Below, in pieces: positions 10,205-21,227 of a DNA stretch of 64,000 nt (position 1 is the first letter of the stretch; each line of letters begins with the position of its first letter). The position numbers were made by a program, and so were the translations under genes. Under the pieces are notes generated by a model that saw only the letters and a program-made list of their open reading frames with translations, was not told the DNA's origin and did no database searches. Origin of the DNA: Deltaproteobacteria bacterium (lineage in GTDB: Bacteria; Myxococcota; Myxococcia; Myxococcales; 40CM-4-68-19); contig VBLC01000048.1 of NCBI GenBank assembly GCA_005879315.1, positions 17,919-81,918 on the forward strand, given 5' to 3'.

Positions 10205-10208
<4 letters not shown>
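9036..10208 (-). CDS. lepB: Signal peptidase I
   Basis: [29 protein letters not shown]...[24 protein letters not shown] motifs. Confidence 0.93.
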
Positions 10209-12013
<1,805 letters not shown>

Positions 12014-12065
12014 GCGGAGGGCGGGGGGATAACATGCGCCCCGGGGGGGCACAACGACGAGCTGC

Positions 12066-12998
12066 CTACAGGCCGAGCTCTCGCTTGAAGTACTCGATGG
12101 TCGGCCGCAGGCCGTCCTCGAGGCGCACCTGCGGCTCCCAGCCGAGCAGCGCGCGGGCGCGGCTGATGTCGGGCTGGCGTTGCTTCGGATCGTTCTCCGG
12201 CAGCGGCCTCACCGAGCGGACCGCCCCTCCCTTCCCCACCGCCCGCCGCACCACCTCGGCGAATTGCACGAGCGTCATCTCCACCGGATTGCCCAGATTG
12301 ACGGGCCGCGCGTCGCCCTTCTCGAGGAGGAGCAGAAGGCCCGAGACGAGGTCGTCCACGTAGCAGAAGCTGCGCGTCTGCGTGCCGTCGCCGAAGACGG
12401 TGAAGTCCTGCCCGCGCAGCGCCTGGCTGATGAAGGCCGGCACGACCCGTCCGTCGTCGACCCGCATGCGCGGCCCATAGGTGTTGAAGATGCGCGCGAT
12501 GCGGATCGGCAGCCGATGCACCCGCGCAAAGGTGCTCACCAGCGCTTCGCCGTAGCGCTTGGCCTCGTCGTAGCAAGCGCGCGGCCCGACGGGATTGACG
12601 TTGCCGAAGTAATCCTCGCGCTGCGGATGCAAGAGCGGATCGCCGTAGACCTCGGAGGTCGACGCTTGCACCAGGACCGCCGAGGCCATGCGGGAAAGGT
12701 CGAGAGCATTGCGCGTGCCGAGCGCGCCGACCTCGAGCGTCTCGAGCGGCAGCCGCGCGTAGTCGAGCGGCGAAGCCGGCGAGGCGAGGTTGAAGACGGC
12801 CTGGGCCGGTCCGATCACCGGGATCGGTCGGCAGATGTCGTGCTCGACGAAGGTATAGCGGGACGCGCGCCGCTCGGCGTTCTCGCGGCGGCCGGTGAGG
12901 AAGTTGTCGACCGAAACGACCTCGTCGCCGCGCGCGAGCAGGCGGTCGACCAGGTGGCTGCCGACGAATCCCGCTCCTCCGAGAACGACCGCGCGCAT
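12066..12998 (-). CDS. NAD-dependent epimerase/dehydratase, UDP-glucuronate decarboxylase-like
   Basis: [28 protein letters not shown] motif, [10 protein letters not shown]. Confidence 0.88.
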   Translation of the reverse strand: MRAVVLGGAGFVGSHLVDRLLARGDEVVSVDNFLTGRRENAERRASRYTFVEHDICRPIPVIGPAQAVFNLASPASPLDYARLPLETLEVGALGTRNALDLSRMASAVLVQASTSEVYGDPLLHPQREDYFGNVNPVGPRACYDEAKRYGEALVSTFARVHRLPIRIARIFNTYGPRMRVDDGRVVPAFISQALRGQDFTVFGDGTQTRSFCYVDDLVSGLLLLLEKGDARPVNLGNPVEMTLVQFAEVVRRAVGKGGAVRSVRPLPENDPKQRQPDISRARALLGWEPQVRLEDGLRPTIEYFKRELGL

Positions 12999-13001
12999 CG
13001 A

Positions 13002-13355
13002 TTACTTCGGCGCCCGGCCGTAGCGATCTTCCAGGCGGACCACGTCGTCGAGCTCGGGCGTCGAGGCCTCGAGCACGTCGCAGTCGGTCTCGGCGATCAT
13101 CCGATGGCGCATGCGCGGGGTGATGTGGAAGCTCTCGCCGGCCTCGAGCACCCGGTCGCGAAGCTCCTTCTCGCTCTCGCCCGTCTGGAAGCGCATCCGG
13201 CCCGAGAGCAGGAAGACGGTCTCGTCCTTGCGCTCGTGGTACTGCAGGCTGAGCGCATGGCCCGCTTTGATGTGGAGGATCTTGCCCACGTAGCGATCGG
13301 TCTTGGCCCAGATCAGCTCGTGGCCCCAGGGCTTGTCGACGCGGATGGGCTTCAT
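13002..13355 (-). CDS. Cupin / mannose-6-phosphate isomerase-type protein
   Basis: VDKPWGHELIWAKTDRYVGKILHIKAGHALSLQYHERKDETVFLLSG. Confidence 0.85.
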   Translation of the reverse strand: MKPIRVDKPWGHELIWAKTDRYVGKILHIKAGHALSLQYHERKDETVFLLSGRMRFQTGESEKELRDRVLEAGESFHITPRMRHRMIAETDCDVLEASTPELDDVVRLEDRYGRAPK

Positions 13356-13369
13356 CGCGGTTGGTCCTC

Positions 13370-13912
13370 TCAGTGCGTGCTCATCACCACCGCGGCGGAG
13401 CGCAGCTCGCGCTGCACGTCCTTGCGATAGCGGTCTGCCGCATCCTTGTCCTTGAAGGCTCCGACGCGCACGCGGTACCAGGTGCCCTTCTTGCCCAGGT
13501 CCGCTTCCACCACGTAGGGCTTGAGGCCCGCGGCGCGCGCCCGCTGCTCGATGCGCGCCGCCTCGGCGCGGTCCTGCGAGGCGCCCACCTGGACGGTGTA
13601 ATCGCCCCGATCCTTCGGAGGCGGCGTGAGGACGACCGGCTTTTCTTTCTCCGGCGCAGGCGCCACTTCCAAAGGCTTCGGCGGCGGGGGAATCGTCACC
13701 GGCTTTGCCGGAGCGACGGCCGCAGGCGGGGTCGGCTGCTCGCGCGGCGGCTCGGCAGGCGTTCCCGCCTGCGCCACCAGATGCTTTCCGATGACGAGAC
13801 CGAGCGCAAAGACGCCGCCGAGCAGAAGCAGGCCACCCACGGCGACCGCACCCATCTGCCGGTCGTCGAAGTTGACTGGAGTCTTTTCCCGCAGCCGTTC
13901 GGCGTCGCGCAT
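13370..13912 (-). CDS. SPOR domain-containing membrane protein
   Basis: TM segment, Pro-rich linker, C-term GDYTVQVGASQDRAEAARIEQRARAAGLKPYVVEADLG...YRVRVGAF. Confidence 0.85.
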   Translation of the reverse strand: MRDAERLREKTPVNFDDRQMGAVAVGGLLLLGGVFALGLVIGKHLVAQAGTPAEPPREQPTPPAAVAPAKPVTIPPPPKPLEVAPAPEKEKPVVLTPPPKDRGDYTVQVGASQDRAEAARIEQRARAAGLKPYVVEADLGKKGTWYRVRVGAFKDKDAADRYRKDVQRELRSAAVVMSTH

Positions 13913-13943
13913 GCAATTTTCCGTCTACCACCGAGTCGGCGGG

Positions 13944-15674
13944 TCAGGCCACTTCCTCTGCTTCGGGAGCTTCCATCCGCTCCGGAGCGGACACTCCGAG
14001 GAGCGCCAGGGCATTCGCGAGCGTTCGCTGCAGCGCCCAGATGAGAGAGAGGCGCGCGGCGGTCTTGCGCGCATCGTCCGAGATGACCCGCTCGGTGCGC
14101 TTATATTTAGTATAGTAACCGTGGAAAGCGGCGATCGTCTCCTGGAGATAGAAGACGATCCGGTGCGGCTCCAGCGCCTGCGCCGCGTGCGCGACCAGCT
14201 CGGGAAACTGGAGCAGCCGCTTGATCAAGTCGATCTCCTCGGGGAGCTGCAGCGCGGCCACCGCCTCCTTGTCCCAGCGCGGCTCGATGCCCTTCTCCTC
14301 CTTCGCCTTGCGGAGGATGGCGGCGCAGCGCGCGTGGCCGTACTGCACGTAGAAGACCGGGTTGTCGTTGTCGCGCCGCTGGGCCAGGCCGACGTCGAAG
14401 TCGAGCGCCATGTCGCCCCGCCGCAAGAGGAAGAAGACGCGAGTCGCATCGGGCCCGGCGACTTCCAGGAGCTCGCGCAGCGTGACGAAGTTGGCGGCGC
14501 GCTTGCTCATGCGGAAAGGCTGGCCGTCCTTGAGGAGATTCACCAGCTGGAAGATGATGATCTCCAGCTCGCCGCCCATCGCCTTGACCGCCGCTTTCAT
14601 GCGCGCGACGTAGCCGGCGTGGTCGGCGCCCCAGACGTCGATCAATCTTCGATAACCTCTCGATAACTTATCGAAGTGGTAGGCGACATCGGCGGCGAAG
14701 TACGTCGGCTCGCCGTTGCTCTTGTAGAGCGGCCGGTCGCGGTCGTCGCCGAAGCGGCTGGTCTTCACCACCTTGAGCGGCTTCTCGACGTACTCCTCGT
14801 CGGGCTCCTGGCCCTTGGGCGGCGGCAGTACCTCGACGGCGGTCAAACCCTTCTCGTCGAGGAGACGGACGGCCGCTTCCAGCGCGTGCTCGTCGTGGAG
14901 GCGCTTCTCGCTGAAGAAGTGATCGAATCGGATGCCGAAGAGGCGCAGATCTTCCTTGATCAAATTTTGCAAAATCCAGTCGGTGGCGAACTTGCGCAGG
15001 CTTTCGCGGATCTCTTCGAACGGCCGGGCAGGATCGCCGCCCGCCGCCAGCCAGGCCTCGGCCACCTCGCGCACGTACTCGCCCTGGTAATCCTCCGCAT
15101 CGAGCGGCACGCGCTTCACCTCGGGCCGCAGCTCGGTCGCGCGCGCGAGCACCGAGTGCGCCAGCCGCCACACCTGCCCGCCGGCGTCGTTGATGTAGAA
15201 CTCTCGATACACTGAATATCCTGCCCATTCGAGCAGGTTGGCGACGACGTCGCCGATGACCGCTCCGCGTCCGTGGCCGACGTGCAACGGTCCGGTGGGA
15301 TTGGCGCTGACGAACTCGACCATCGTGCGCGTGCCCTTGCCGGCATCGCTGCGGCCGAACCTTTCCCGCTCGCGCCAGATCGTCTCCAGCTCGCTCTGCC
15401 AGACTTGACGCGCCAGCCGGATGTTGAGGAAACCGGGGCCGGCGATCTCGATCCGCTCGATGATCCCCTCAGGGTCCTCGATGCGATCGATGATCTCCTG
15501 CGCCAGCTTGCGCGGATTCGCTTTCGCAATCTTTTGCAAGACCAGCGCGGCGTTGGCGGCGAAGTCCCCGTGCTCGGCCTGCCTGGGCGGCTCGAGCTGG
15601 AACTCGCGCGCTTCGGGCAGCCCCAGCCGGCCGATGGCCGCGCCGAGGATCGCGCGGAGCTTCTCCTTCACCAT
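13944..15674 (-). CDS. argS: Arginyl-tRNA synthetase
   Basis: VEFVSANPTGPLHVGHGRGAVIGDVVANLLEWAGY and C-terminal anticodon-binding region. Confidence 0.96.
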   Translation of the reverse strand: MVKEKLRAILGAAIGRLGLPEAREFQLEPPRQAEHGDFAANAALVLQKIAKANPRKLAQEIIDRIEDPEGIIERIEIAGPGFLNIRLARQVWQSELETIWRERERFGRSDAGKGTRTMVEFVSANPTGPLHVGHGRGAVIGDVVANLLEWAGYSVYREFYINDAGGQVWRLAHSVLARATELRPEVKRVPLDAEDYQGEYVREVAEAWLAAGGDPARPFEEIRESLRKFATDWILQNLIKEDLRLFGIRFDHFFSEKRLHDEHALEAAVRLLDEKGLTAVEVLPPPKGQEPDEEYVEKPLKVVKTSRFGDDRDRPLYKSNGEPTYFAADVAYHFDKLSRGYRRLIDVWGADHAGYVARMKAAVKAMGGELEIIIFQLVNLLKDGQPFRMSKRAANFVTLRELLEVAGPDATRVFFLLRRGDMALDFDVGLAQRRDNDNPVFYVQYGHARCAAILRKAKEEKGIEPRWDKEAVAALQLPEEIDLIKRLLQFPELVAHAAQALEPHRIVFYLQETIAAFHGYYTKYKRTERVISDDARKTAARLSLIWALQRTLANALALLGVSAPERMEAPEAEEVA

Positions 15675-16174
15675 GCCGCGACCTTGCTGAATTCCTTCTC
15701 GAAGAGCGGCCGCAGGCGGTCCCAGCTGGTCTGCAAGTGCTCGATCATCACCTTGGTGTCGCCCAGCACGGGCATGAAGTTGGTGTCGCCATTCCAGCGG
15801 GGCACGAGGTGCCAGTGGAGGTGATCGGCGATGCCCGCCCCTGCCATCCGGCCGAGATTCATCCCGAGGTTGTATCCCTGCGGGCCGTAGGCCTGCCCGA
15901 CCAGGCGCACCGCGACGCGCAGCATCTCGGCCAGCTCGGCGTTCTCCTCGGGCGAGAGCGCGAGCAGCTCGGCGGCGTGCGTGCGCGGGACGACCATCAG
16001 ATGACCGTTGTTGTAAGGGAAGCGATTGAGGATGGCGAACGTCCGCTCGGTCCGGCCGAGGACCAGGCTTTTCCGGTCATCGCGCGAGCGCGGCAGATCG
16101 CAGAAGATGCAGCCCGCCGGCTGCTCGCCCCTGGCGATGAGCTCCATGCGCCAGGGCGCCCAGAGCTGATCCAT
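15668..16174 (-). CDS. HIT family protein
   Basis: CIFCDLP zinc motif, HLHWHLVPRW histidine triad; TGATG overlap with sppA. Confidence 0.92.
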   Translation of the reverse strand: MDQLWAPWRMELIARGEQPAGCIFCDLPRSRDDRKSLVLGRTERTFAILNRFPYNNGHLMVVPRTHAAELLALSPEENAELAEMLRVAVRLVGQAYGPQGYNLGMNLGRMAGAGIADHLHWHLVPRWNGDTNFMPVLGDTKVMIEHLQTSWDRLRPLFEKEFSKVAAW

Positions 16175-17115
16175 CAGCGCCCCAGCGAAGGCGCGAGCAG
16201 CTGTACTCCCTCGGACCCCTCGGCCGCGCTGCGCACTCCGGCCGCCGCGCCTTGGAACGCGCCGCGCACCAGCTCGCGCAGCGAGAGCACTTGCTCTTTG
16301 GGCGGGTACTGCACCTTCGCCTCCCCGCTCTGCCCCGCGAGCGACCAGGCTGCCTGCACCGCCTCGTCGAGGCCGCCCAGCTCGTCGACGAGCTTCAATT
16401 CCTTCGCCTTGCGGCCGGTGTAGATGCGCCCCTCGGCGATGTCGCGCACCTTCGTCTCCGGCAGCCTGCGCCCTTCGGCGACGGCGCGGACGAACTGGCC
16501 GTAGACGTCGTCGGAGATGGACTGGATCTCCTCGCGGTCGGTCTCTTGCAACGGCCGGAAGGGCGAAAGCGTGTCCTTGTACCTGCCCGTCTTCAGCGTC
16601 GTCTCGTCGATCTTCGCCCAGTCGAGGAGGCCGCGGACGTTGAAGTGCATGAAGAGGACGCCGATCGAGCCGGTCAACGTGCCCGGTTCCGCGTAGATCT
16701 TGTCGGCTGCGGCCGAGATGTAATAGCCACCCGACGCCGCCAGGTTGCCCATCGAGACCACGACCTTCTTTTTCGCCTTGATGCGCTTGATCGCGTCGTG
16801 GATCTCCTGCGATGGGGCCACCGCGCCGCCGGGGGAATCGACCCGCAGCACGATGGCCTTGATGTCGTCGTCCCTCTCGTACTTGCGCAAGAGCTTGCCG
16901 AGCTTGTCGGGGTCGACGCCGTTCTCCCGGTCGCCGATCGTCCCGCGCGCCTCGACGATCCCGACGCGCGCGCCGGTGGTGCTCTCCACGTCGCTCATGT
17001 TGATGCTCGTCCCCGCGCCCCTCACCGCCGAATAAGCCAGCAGCATGAATCCGAAGAGCACGAGAAAAAGCCCGCCGAAAATGACTGCCAAGACGACTGC
17101 TGCTCTCTTGTCCAC
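16174..17115 (-). CDS. sppA: Signal peptide peptidase SppA
   Basis: RVDSPGGAVAPSQEI and GNLAASGGYYISAAADKIYAEPGTLTGSIGV. Confidence 0.93.
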   Translation of the reverse strand: MDKRAAVVLAVIFGGLFLVLFGFMLLAYSAVRGAGTSINMSDVESTTGARVGIVEARGTIGDRENGVDPDKLGKLLRKYERDDDIKAIVLRVDSPGGAVAPSQEIHDAIKRIKAKKKVVVSMGNLAASGGYYISAAADKIYAEPGTLTGSIGVLFMHFNVRGLLDWAKIDETTLKTGRYKDTLSPFRPLQETDREEIQSISDDVYGQFVRAVAEGRRLPETKVRDIAEGRIYTGRKAKELKLVDELGGLDEAVQAAWSLAGQSGEAKVQYPPKEQVLSLRELVRGAFQGAAAGVRSAAEGSEGVQLLAPSLGR

Positions 17116-17158
17116 GCGGGCTTGCTACCATTCGCCCCCTCTGGGTACAAGCGCTCCC

Positions 17159-17497
17159 GTGGGCTTCCGCCAGATGCTCGCCTCGCTTCTGCAGCGGACC
17201 AAGGGGACACGCGGGGTTGTCTTCTGCGACGGCGACGGCGAGTCGGTCGACGTGGCCGTCGGCGACCCGCAGCTCTCCGACTTCGACATGAAGGTCCTCG
17301 GCGCGCACGCGGCGGCCTGGCTGGCTCCCCCGGCAAACGTGCAGGAGCTGAAGATCCGCTGCTCGAAGGGCACGCTGCTCTGCCGGAGCGTACGCGAGGG
17401 ATATTACCTGGTGCTGCTGCTCGGGCAGGACGTACCCACCGGCGCCGCCGCCTTCGAGCTGCTGCGCACCGCCGCCGAAGTTTCTACAGAGCTGTAG
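17159..17497 (+). CDS. Roadblock/LC7-like small protein
   Basis: GTG start; LLQRTKGTRGVVFCDGDGESVDVAVG...LLCRSVREGYYLVLLLGQD pattern. Confidence 0.55.
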   Translation: MGFRQMLASLLQRTKGTRGVVFCDGDGESVDVAVGDPQLSDFDMKVLGAHAAAWLAPPANVQELKIRCSKGTLLCRSVREGYYLVLLLGQDVPTGAAAFELLRTAAEVSTEL

Positions 17498-18929
17498 AGG
17501 CGCCCTTCACCAGCGCGGCGAGGTCGGGGCGGTCGGCGTCGATGCGGTCGAAGTCGAGCAGGAGTGGCTTTTGCGCATCGAGGTCGGCGGCCTGCCTCAG
17601 CCAGGCCTGCGCAGTCGCCTGCGTTCCTTCGGTCACGGCGAGCACGGCGAGGCCGGCGAAGTTCAACGCCGCGATCCGCTTGTCGAACACCGGCCGCATC
17701 CGCCTGCTGGAAGCGACCAGCGCGACGCGCGGCCGCGCCGGCTCGGCGGGCCGCCAGAGCCAGGCAGAGAACTCTCGTCCGTCGGGCGCCGCGGCGTGCA
17801 CCAACTTTGGCCGGGCGATCGACTCGCGCGGCAATCCCGGTCGCGGGCTGCGGGTGAGCCGGACCGGCACGCCATAGCCCATGCGGAAGGCCCAGATGTC
17901 GGTGGTGTCGTCGGAGAGCCGCCAGCCGAAGAGCAGCCGATCTCCCGCGCGGCTCCAAATCATCGGCGACTCGCCCGACACGGCCGGCGCGAGCGCCCCG
18001 CTGGGCGGCACCGGCAGAGGCTGCGGCCGGAGGCTGGGCAACTCCAGGACGGAGAAGAGCGTCTCGCCCTCCTGCTCGGCCCCCACTGCGAGCCGGTGGC
18101 CATCCTCGCTGATCGCATAGGCCTCGAGATTTTGCGGCGGCGCGTAGAGCGTCTTGCGCACGCGGCCCAGCAGGGTGATGGTGTCGACGCCCATCGTCGT
18201 CCGGCCGGCGTCGGTGAGGACGAAGACGGCCCTGCCGTCGGGCGAGAACCGCGGCAGGCGGAAGCGCGCCCCGCCGTCGCCGGGGACGATCACTTCGCCG
18301 CGCGCGGCCGACAGGTCGATGAGCACCAGCCCTTGCTCGGTCACCGCCAGCGCCGCGCGCCCGTCGGGAGAGGGAGGGCCCAGCGAGATGAAGCCGGCCA
18401 GCGCCTGCGCCAGCGCGAGCGATTTGGGCGCGGCCGGCTGCGGGCCCGCCGCGGCAGGCGGGGGCGCGATCTCGGCGGGCGACCGCGTGTCGAGCGGCAG
18501 CTGGCGCAGCGAGACCTTGCTGCCCTCCGCGACGGCGTAGAAGAACCTTTTACCGTCGCGCGTGAAGCCGCCCGGAACTTGATCGCCCGGCGCCGGATCG
18601 ACTTCGCCCGCCGGCGCGCCCTCCTCGTCGATGAAGAGCAGCCGCCGCCGCGCGCCCCGCATTGCCAGGGCGATGAGCACCTTGGGATCGTTGGGTGCGT
18701 AACGGAGGGCGATGACTCCGCCCGGCTCGTCGGTGAGCTGGTTGGGATAGCCGCCCTCGGAAGCCATCGAGGCCGCCTGCCGGGTCCCGAACAAGGTGGT
18801 GACGAAGGCGATCCGGGAGCCGTCGGGCGAGGAGGCGGGCGCCTCGGCGCTCCCTGCCGACTCGAGGTGGCGCAGGCGGCTGGCCAGATCTTCGGGCGCG
18901 GCAAGGAGAACAAGAGCGAGCAAGAGCAT
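17484..18929 (-). CDS. Beta-propeller protein related to S9 peptidases/TolB with degenerate C-terminal domain
   Basis: SPDGSRIAFV, SPDGRAALAV, SPDGRAVFVL repeats; C-term VHAAAPDGREFSAWLWRP lacks GxSxGG. Confidence 0.65.
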   Translation of the reverse strand: MLLLALVLLAAPEDLASRLRHLESAGSAEAPASSPDGSRIAFVTTLFGTRQAASMASEGGYPNQLTDEPGGVIALRYAPNDPKVLIALAMRGARRRLLFIDEEGAPAGEVDPAPGDQVPGGFTRDGKRFFYAVAEGSKVSLRQLPLDTRSPAEIAPPPAAAGPQPAAPKSLALAQALAGFISLGPPSPDGRAALAVTEQGLVLIDLSAARGEVIVPGDGGARFRLPRFSPDGRAVFVLTDAGRTTMGVDTITLLGRVRKTLYAPPQNLEAYAISEDGHRLAVGAEQEGETLFSVLELPSLRPQPLPVPPSGALAPAVSGESPMIWSRAGDRLLFGWRLSDDTTDIWAFRMGYGVPVRLTRSPRPGLPRESIARPKLVHAAAPDGREFSAWLWRPAEPARPRVALVASSRRMRPVFDKRIAALNFAGLAVLAVTEGTQATAQAWLRQAADLDAQKPLLLDFDRIDADRPDLAALVKGASTAL

Positions 18930-19013
18930 TGAATTTCGACCTCCTCCCTCGTTCTACTGTGTAGCGTGGCCGCGGGCGACTGCCGCGCGTCACCATCTGT
19001 CCGGAGGAACGAC

Positions 19014-19895
19014 ATGCGCAACCTTCTCGCCCTGCTGCTCTTGTCGGCGGGGTGCATCGCCGGGCACGCCGCCGCCGAGCGCGACGACCGGCTTCTGCGC
19101 GAGATCGTCCGCCAGCAGCGCTGGTCGCAGCAGGCCGTCGAGTCGCGGTTCTCGCCGGAACAGCTCGATCGCATCCGCGGCAGCGATTACGAAGCCGTGG
19201 GCGCGGCACGCAAGCAGCTGCGCCGGCTCATCCAGGCGATCGACCGCGGCACCTGGGTGCGCGAGGCGGCGGCGGAGGCGATGCGCGACGACGACGATCC
19301 TCAGCTCCAGCAGGAGTTCGACCACGCCGCGACGCTGCGCAAGGACGCCATCAACGCCGCCGACGAGCTGGCCGACGCGCTCGCCGAAGCGAAGGGCGGA
19401 CTGACCATGTCCGACCTCCGGCCCGCTTTCGAGGCGATGCGCAAGGCGCAGCAGAGCGAGGACCGGATCGCCAAGCTCCCGGCGCGCGCCGCGACCAAGG
19501 CGCCGCGGCTCGTCGCGGTCGCCCTGCCCACGCCGCGGCCATTCATCGACGCCGCCGCCAAGCTGATCCACGCCCACGCCGAGATGGCCAAGGAGCTGGA
19601 CAAGCTCGCTCCCGAAGACGCGACCAAGATCCGCGCGAAGATGGCCGAGCTCGATCTGCAGCAGAAGGAGACGGCCGCCTCCGCTCCGCGCGCGGAGCCG
19701 CCGCCTCCCGAGGCGGAAGCGCAGGGTCCGGCGGACACCCTGACCATCTCCAACGACGTCGCCAACCTCATCGTCAGGAAGGGCGCGCCCAAGTCGATCA
19801 CCTGGCGGCCCGACGGGCTCTTCGCGCTCCACTGGGACGACGGCGATACGCTGGTCTATCCCGACGGCAAGCTCGCGCCGCCGCCCAGGCAGTAG
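19014..19895 (+). CDS. Secreted hypothetical helical protein
   Basis: MRNLLALLLLSAGCIAGHAAA signal; SD ggagg upstream of ATG. Confidence 0.6.
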   Translation: MRNLLALLLLSAGCIAGHAAAERDDRLLREIVRQQRWSQQAVESRFSPEQLDRIRGSDYEAVGAARKQLRRLIQAIDRGTWVREAAAEAMRDDDDPQLQQEFDHAATLRKDAINAADELADALAEAKGGLTMSDLRPAFEAMRKAQQSEDRIAKLPARAATKAPRLVAVALPTPRPFIDAAAKLIHAHAEMAKELDKLAPEDATKIRAKMAELDLQQKETAASAPRAEPPPPEAEAQGPADTLTISNDVANLIVRKGAPKSITWRPDGLFALHWDDGDTLVYPDGKLAPPPRQ

Positions 19896-21224
19896 TCAGC
19901 GCTGGAAGTCGTAGACGCTGCCGAGGCGGAGGATTCGCGTCAGCTCGTCGAGCGCCGCCAGCGTCTCGCGCCAGAGGCGCACGTCGGCGAGGTCTTTGCC
20001 GGTGAGCCGGTCGCGATAGTGGCGCTGGACCCAACGTTCCAGCTCGGCGCCGAGCTCCTCGTCCCAGAAGACGCGCGCCCCGACCGCCGCGCGCTCCTCG
20101 TCGGAGAGGACGATCCGCTGCCGCAGGCAGGCCGGGCCGCCGCCGTTCTGCATCGACTCGCGCAGGTCGAGGTAATGGACGCTCGCGACCGGCGCCGACT
20201 CGAGGAAGCTCCGCGCGCGCGGATCCTCGCGCGACTCGACCGGCGCGACGATGGTCATGCTTCCGTCCGGAAGCGTGAGCAGCTGTGAATTGAAAGGATA
20301 GGCCGCCACTGCGGAGGCGAGGGGCAACTGCGCCTCGGTCGCGACCTTGGCGATGAACTGATCGCTGAGCAGCTCACGCAGCTTCTTCAACAGTGCATCG
20401 GTCTCGGCGAAGGCCTTCTCGTGCAAGAGGAGCAGATGGCCATTTCCCACCGCGACGACGTCGGTGTGGAAGGCGCCGGCGTCGATGCCCTCGGGATGTT
20501 GTTGGGGGAAGAGCGCCCGCGCCGGATCGACCTGCCCCAGCCGCGCTAGCGCATGCGAGGCCTCCCGGGTCTGTCGCGCCGGATAGCGCTGCGACTCTCC
20601 GGCTCGCGGCTGCTCGCCGAAAGCGACACGGCCCCAGGCGAAAAGATGCACCGCCGGCCTTCCCGGCACCAGGAGCCTCGTATGATTGGCGGCGCCCTCG
20701 TCGGCGAAATGCGTTCCGCCCGGCAGCGGATCGTGCACCTCGAAGCGGCGCGGGTCGGCGAAGATGGCGCGCAGCACCCGCGCGGTGGTCTCCGCTTCCA
20801 GCGAGCGGTGGAACATCGCCGTCAGATTCGCCGGCATCAAGTGGAGGCGGCCGTCCTCCGCATCCGTTCCGGGCACGCAGGTGGCAGCGTTCGCCGTCCA
20901 CATCGCCGCCGCGCTGGAGCTGATGCGGAGCAGATGATCGCGCAGCTCGGGATCGGCCGCAGCGCGCGCGATGACCTCCTCGTCGCTGCCGCGAAATCCG
21001 AGCCGCCGCAGAGTACGCAGGCTGGGCCGTTCGTGCGGCGGCAGCACCGCCTGCCCGACGGCGAGCGAGGCCACGAAACGCATCTTGGCGAGACCCTGCA
21101 GCGCGGCCGCGCGCGGATCGGCCGGCTGCCCGGCATGCTCCTGCGATGCGACGTTGCCGAACGAGAGCCCCGCGTAATTGTGCGTGGGGCCCACCAGGCC
21201 ATCGAAGTTGTATTCGCGAGCCAC
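19896..21224 (-). CDS. astB: N-succinylarginine dihydrolase
   Basis: EYNFDGLVGPTHNYAGLSFGNVAS, FHTDVVAVGNGH, SMQNGGGPACLRQR. Confidence 0.93.
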   Translation of the reverse strand: MAREYNFDGLVGPTHNYAGLSFGNVASQEHAGQPADPRAAALQGLAKMRFVASLAVGQAVLPPHERPSLRTLRRLGFRGSDEEVIARAAADPELRDHLLRISSSAAAMWTANAATCVPGTDAEDGRLHLMPANLTAMFHRSLEAETTARVLRAIFADPRRFEVHDPLPGGTHFADEGAANHTRLLVPGRPAVHLFAWGRVAFGEQPRAGESQRYPARQTREASHALARLGQVDPARALFPQQHPEGIDAGAFHTDVVAVGNGHLLLLHEKAFAETDALLKKLRELLSDQFIAKVATEAQLPLASAVAAYPFNSQLLTLPDGSMTIVAPVESREDPRARSFLESAPVASVHYLDLRESMQNGGGPACLRQRIVLSDEERAAVGARVFWDEELGAELERWVQRHYRDRLTGKDLADVRLWRETLAALDELTRILRLGSVYDFQR

Positions 21225-21227
21225 TCG

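Noticed and set aside
12027-12066. CCCCGGGGGGG hairpin after the epimerase-lepA gap as a terminator
   Set aside because: Short GC palindrome without U-tract; common by chance at this GC content.
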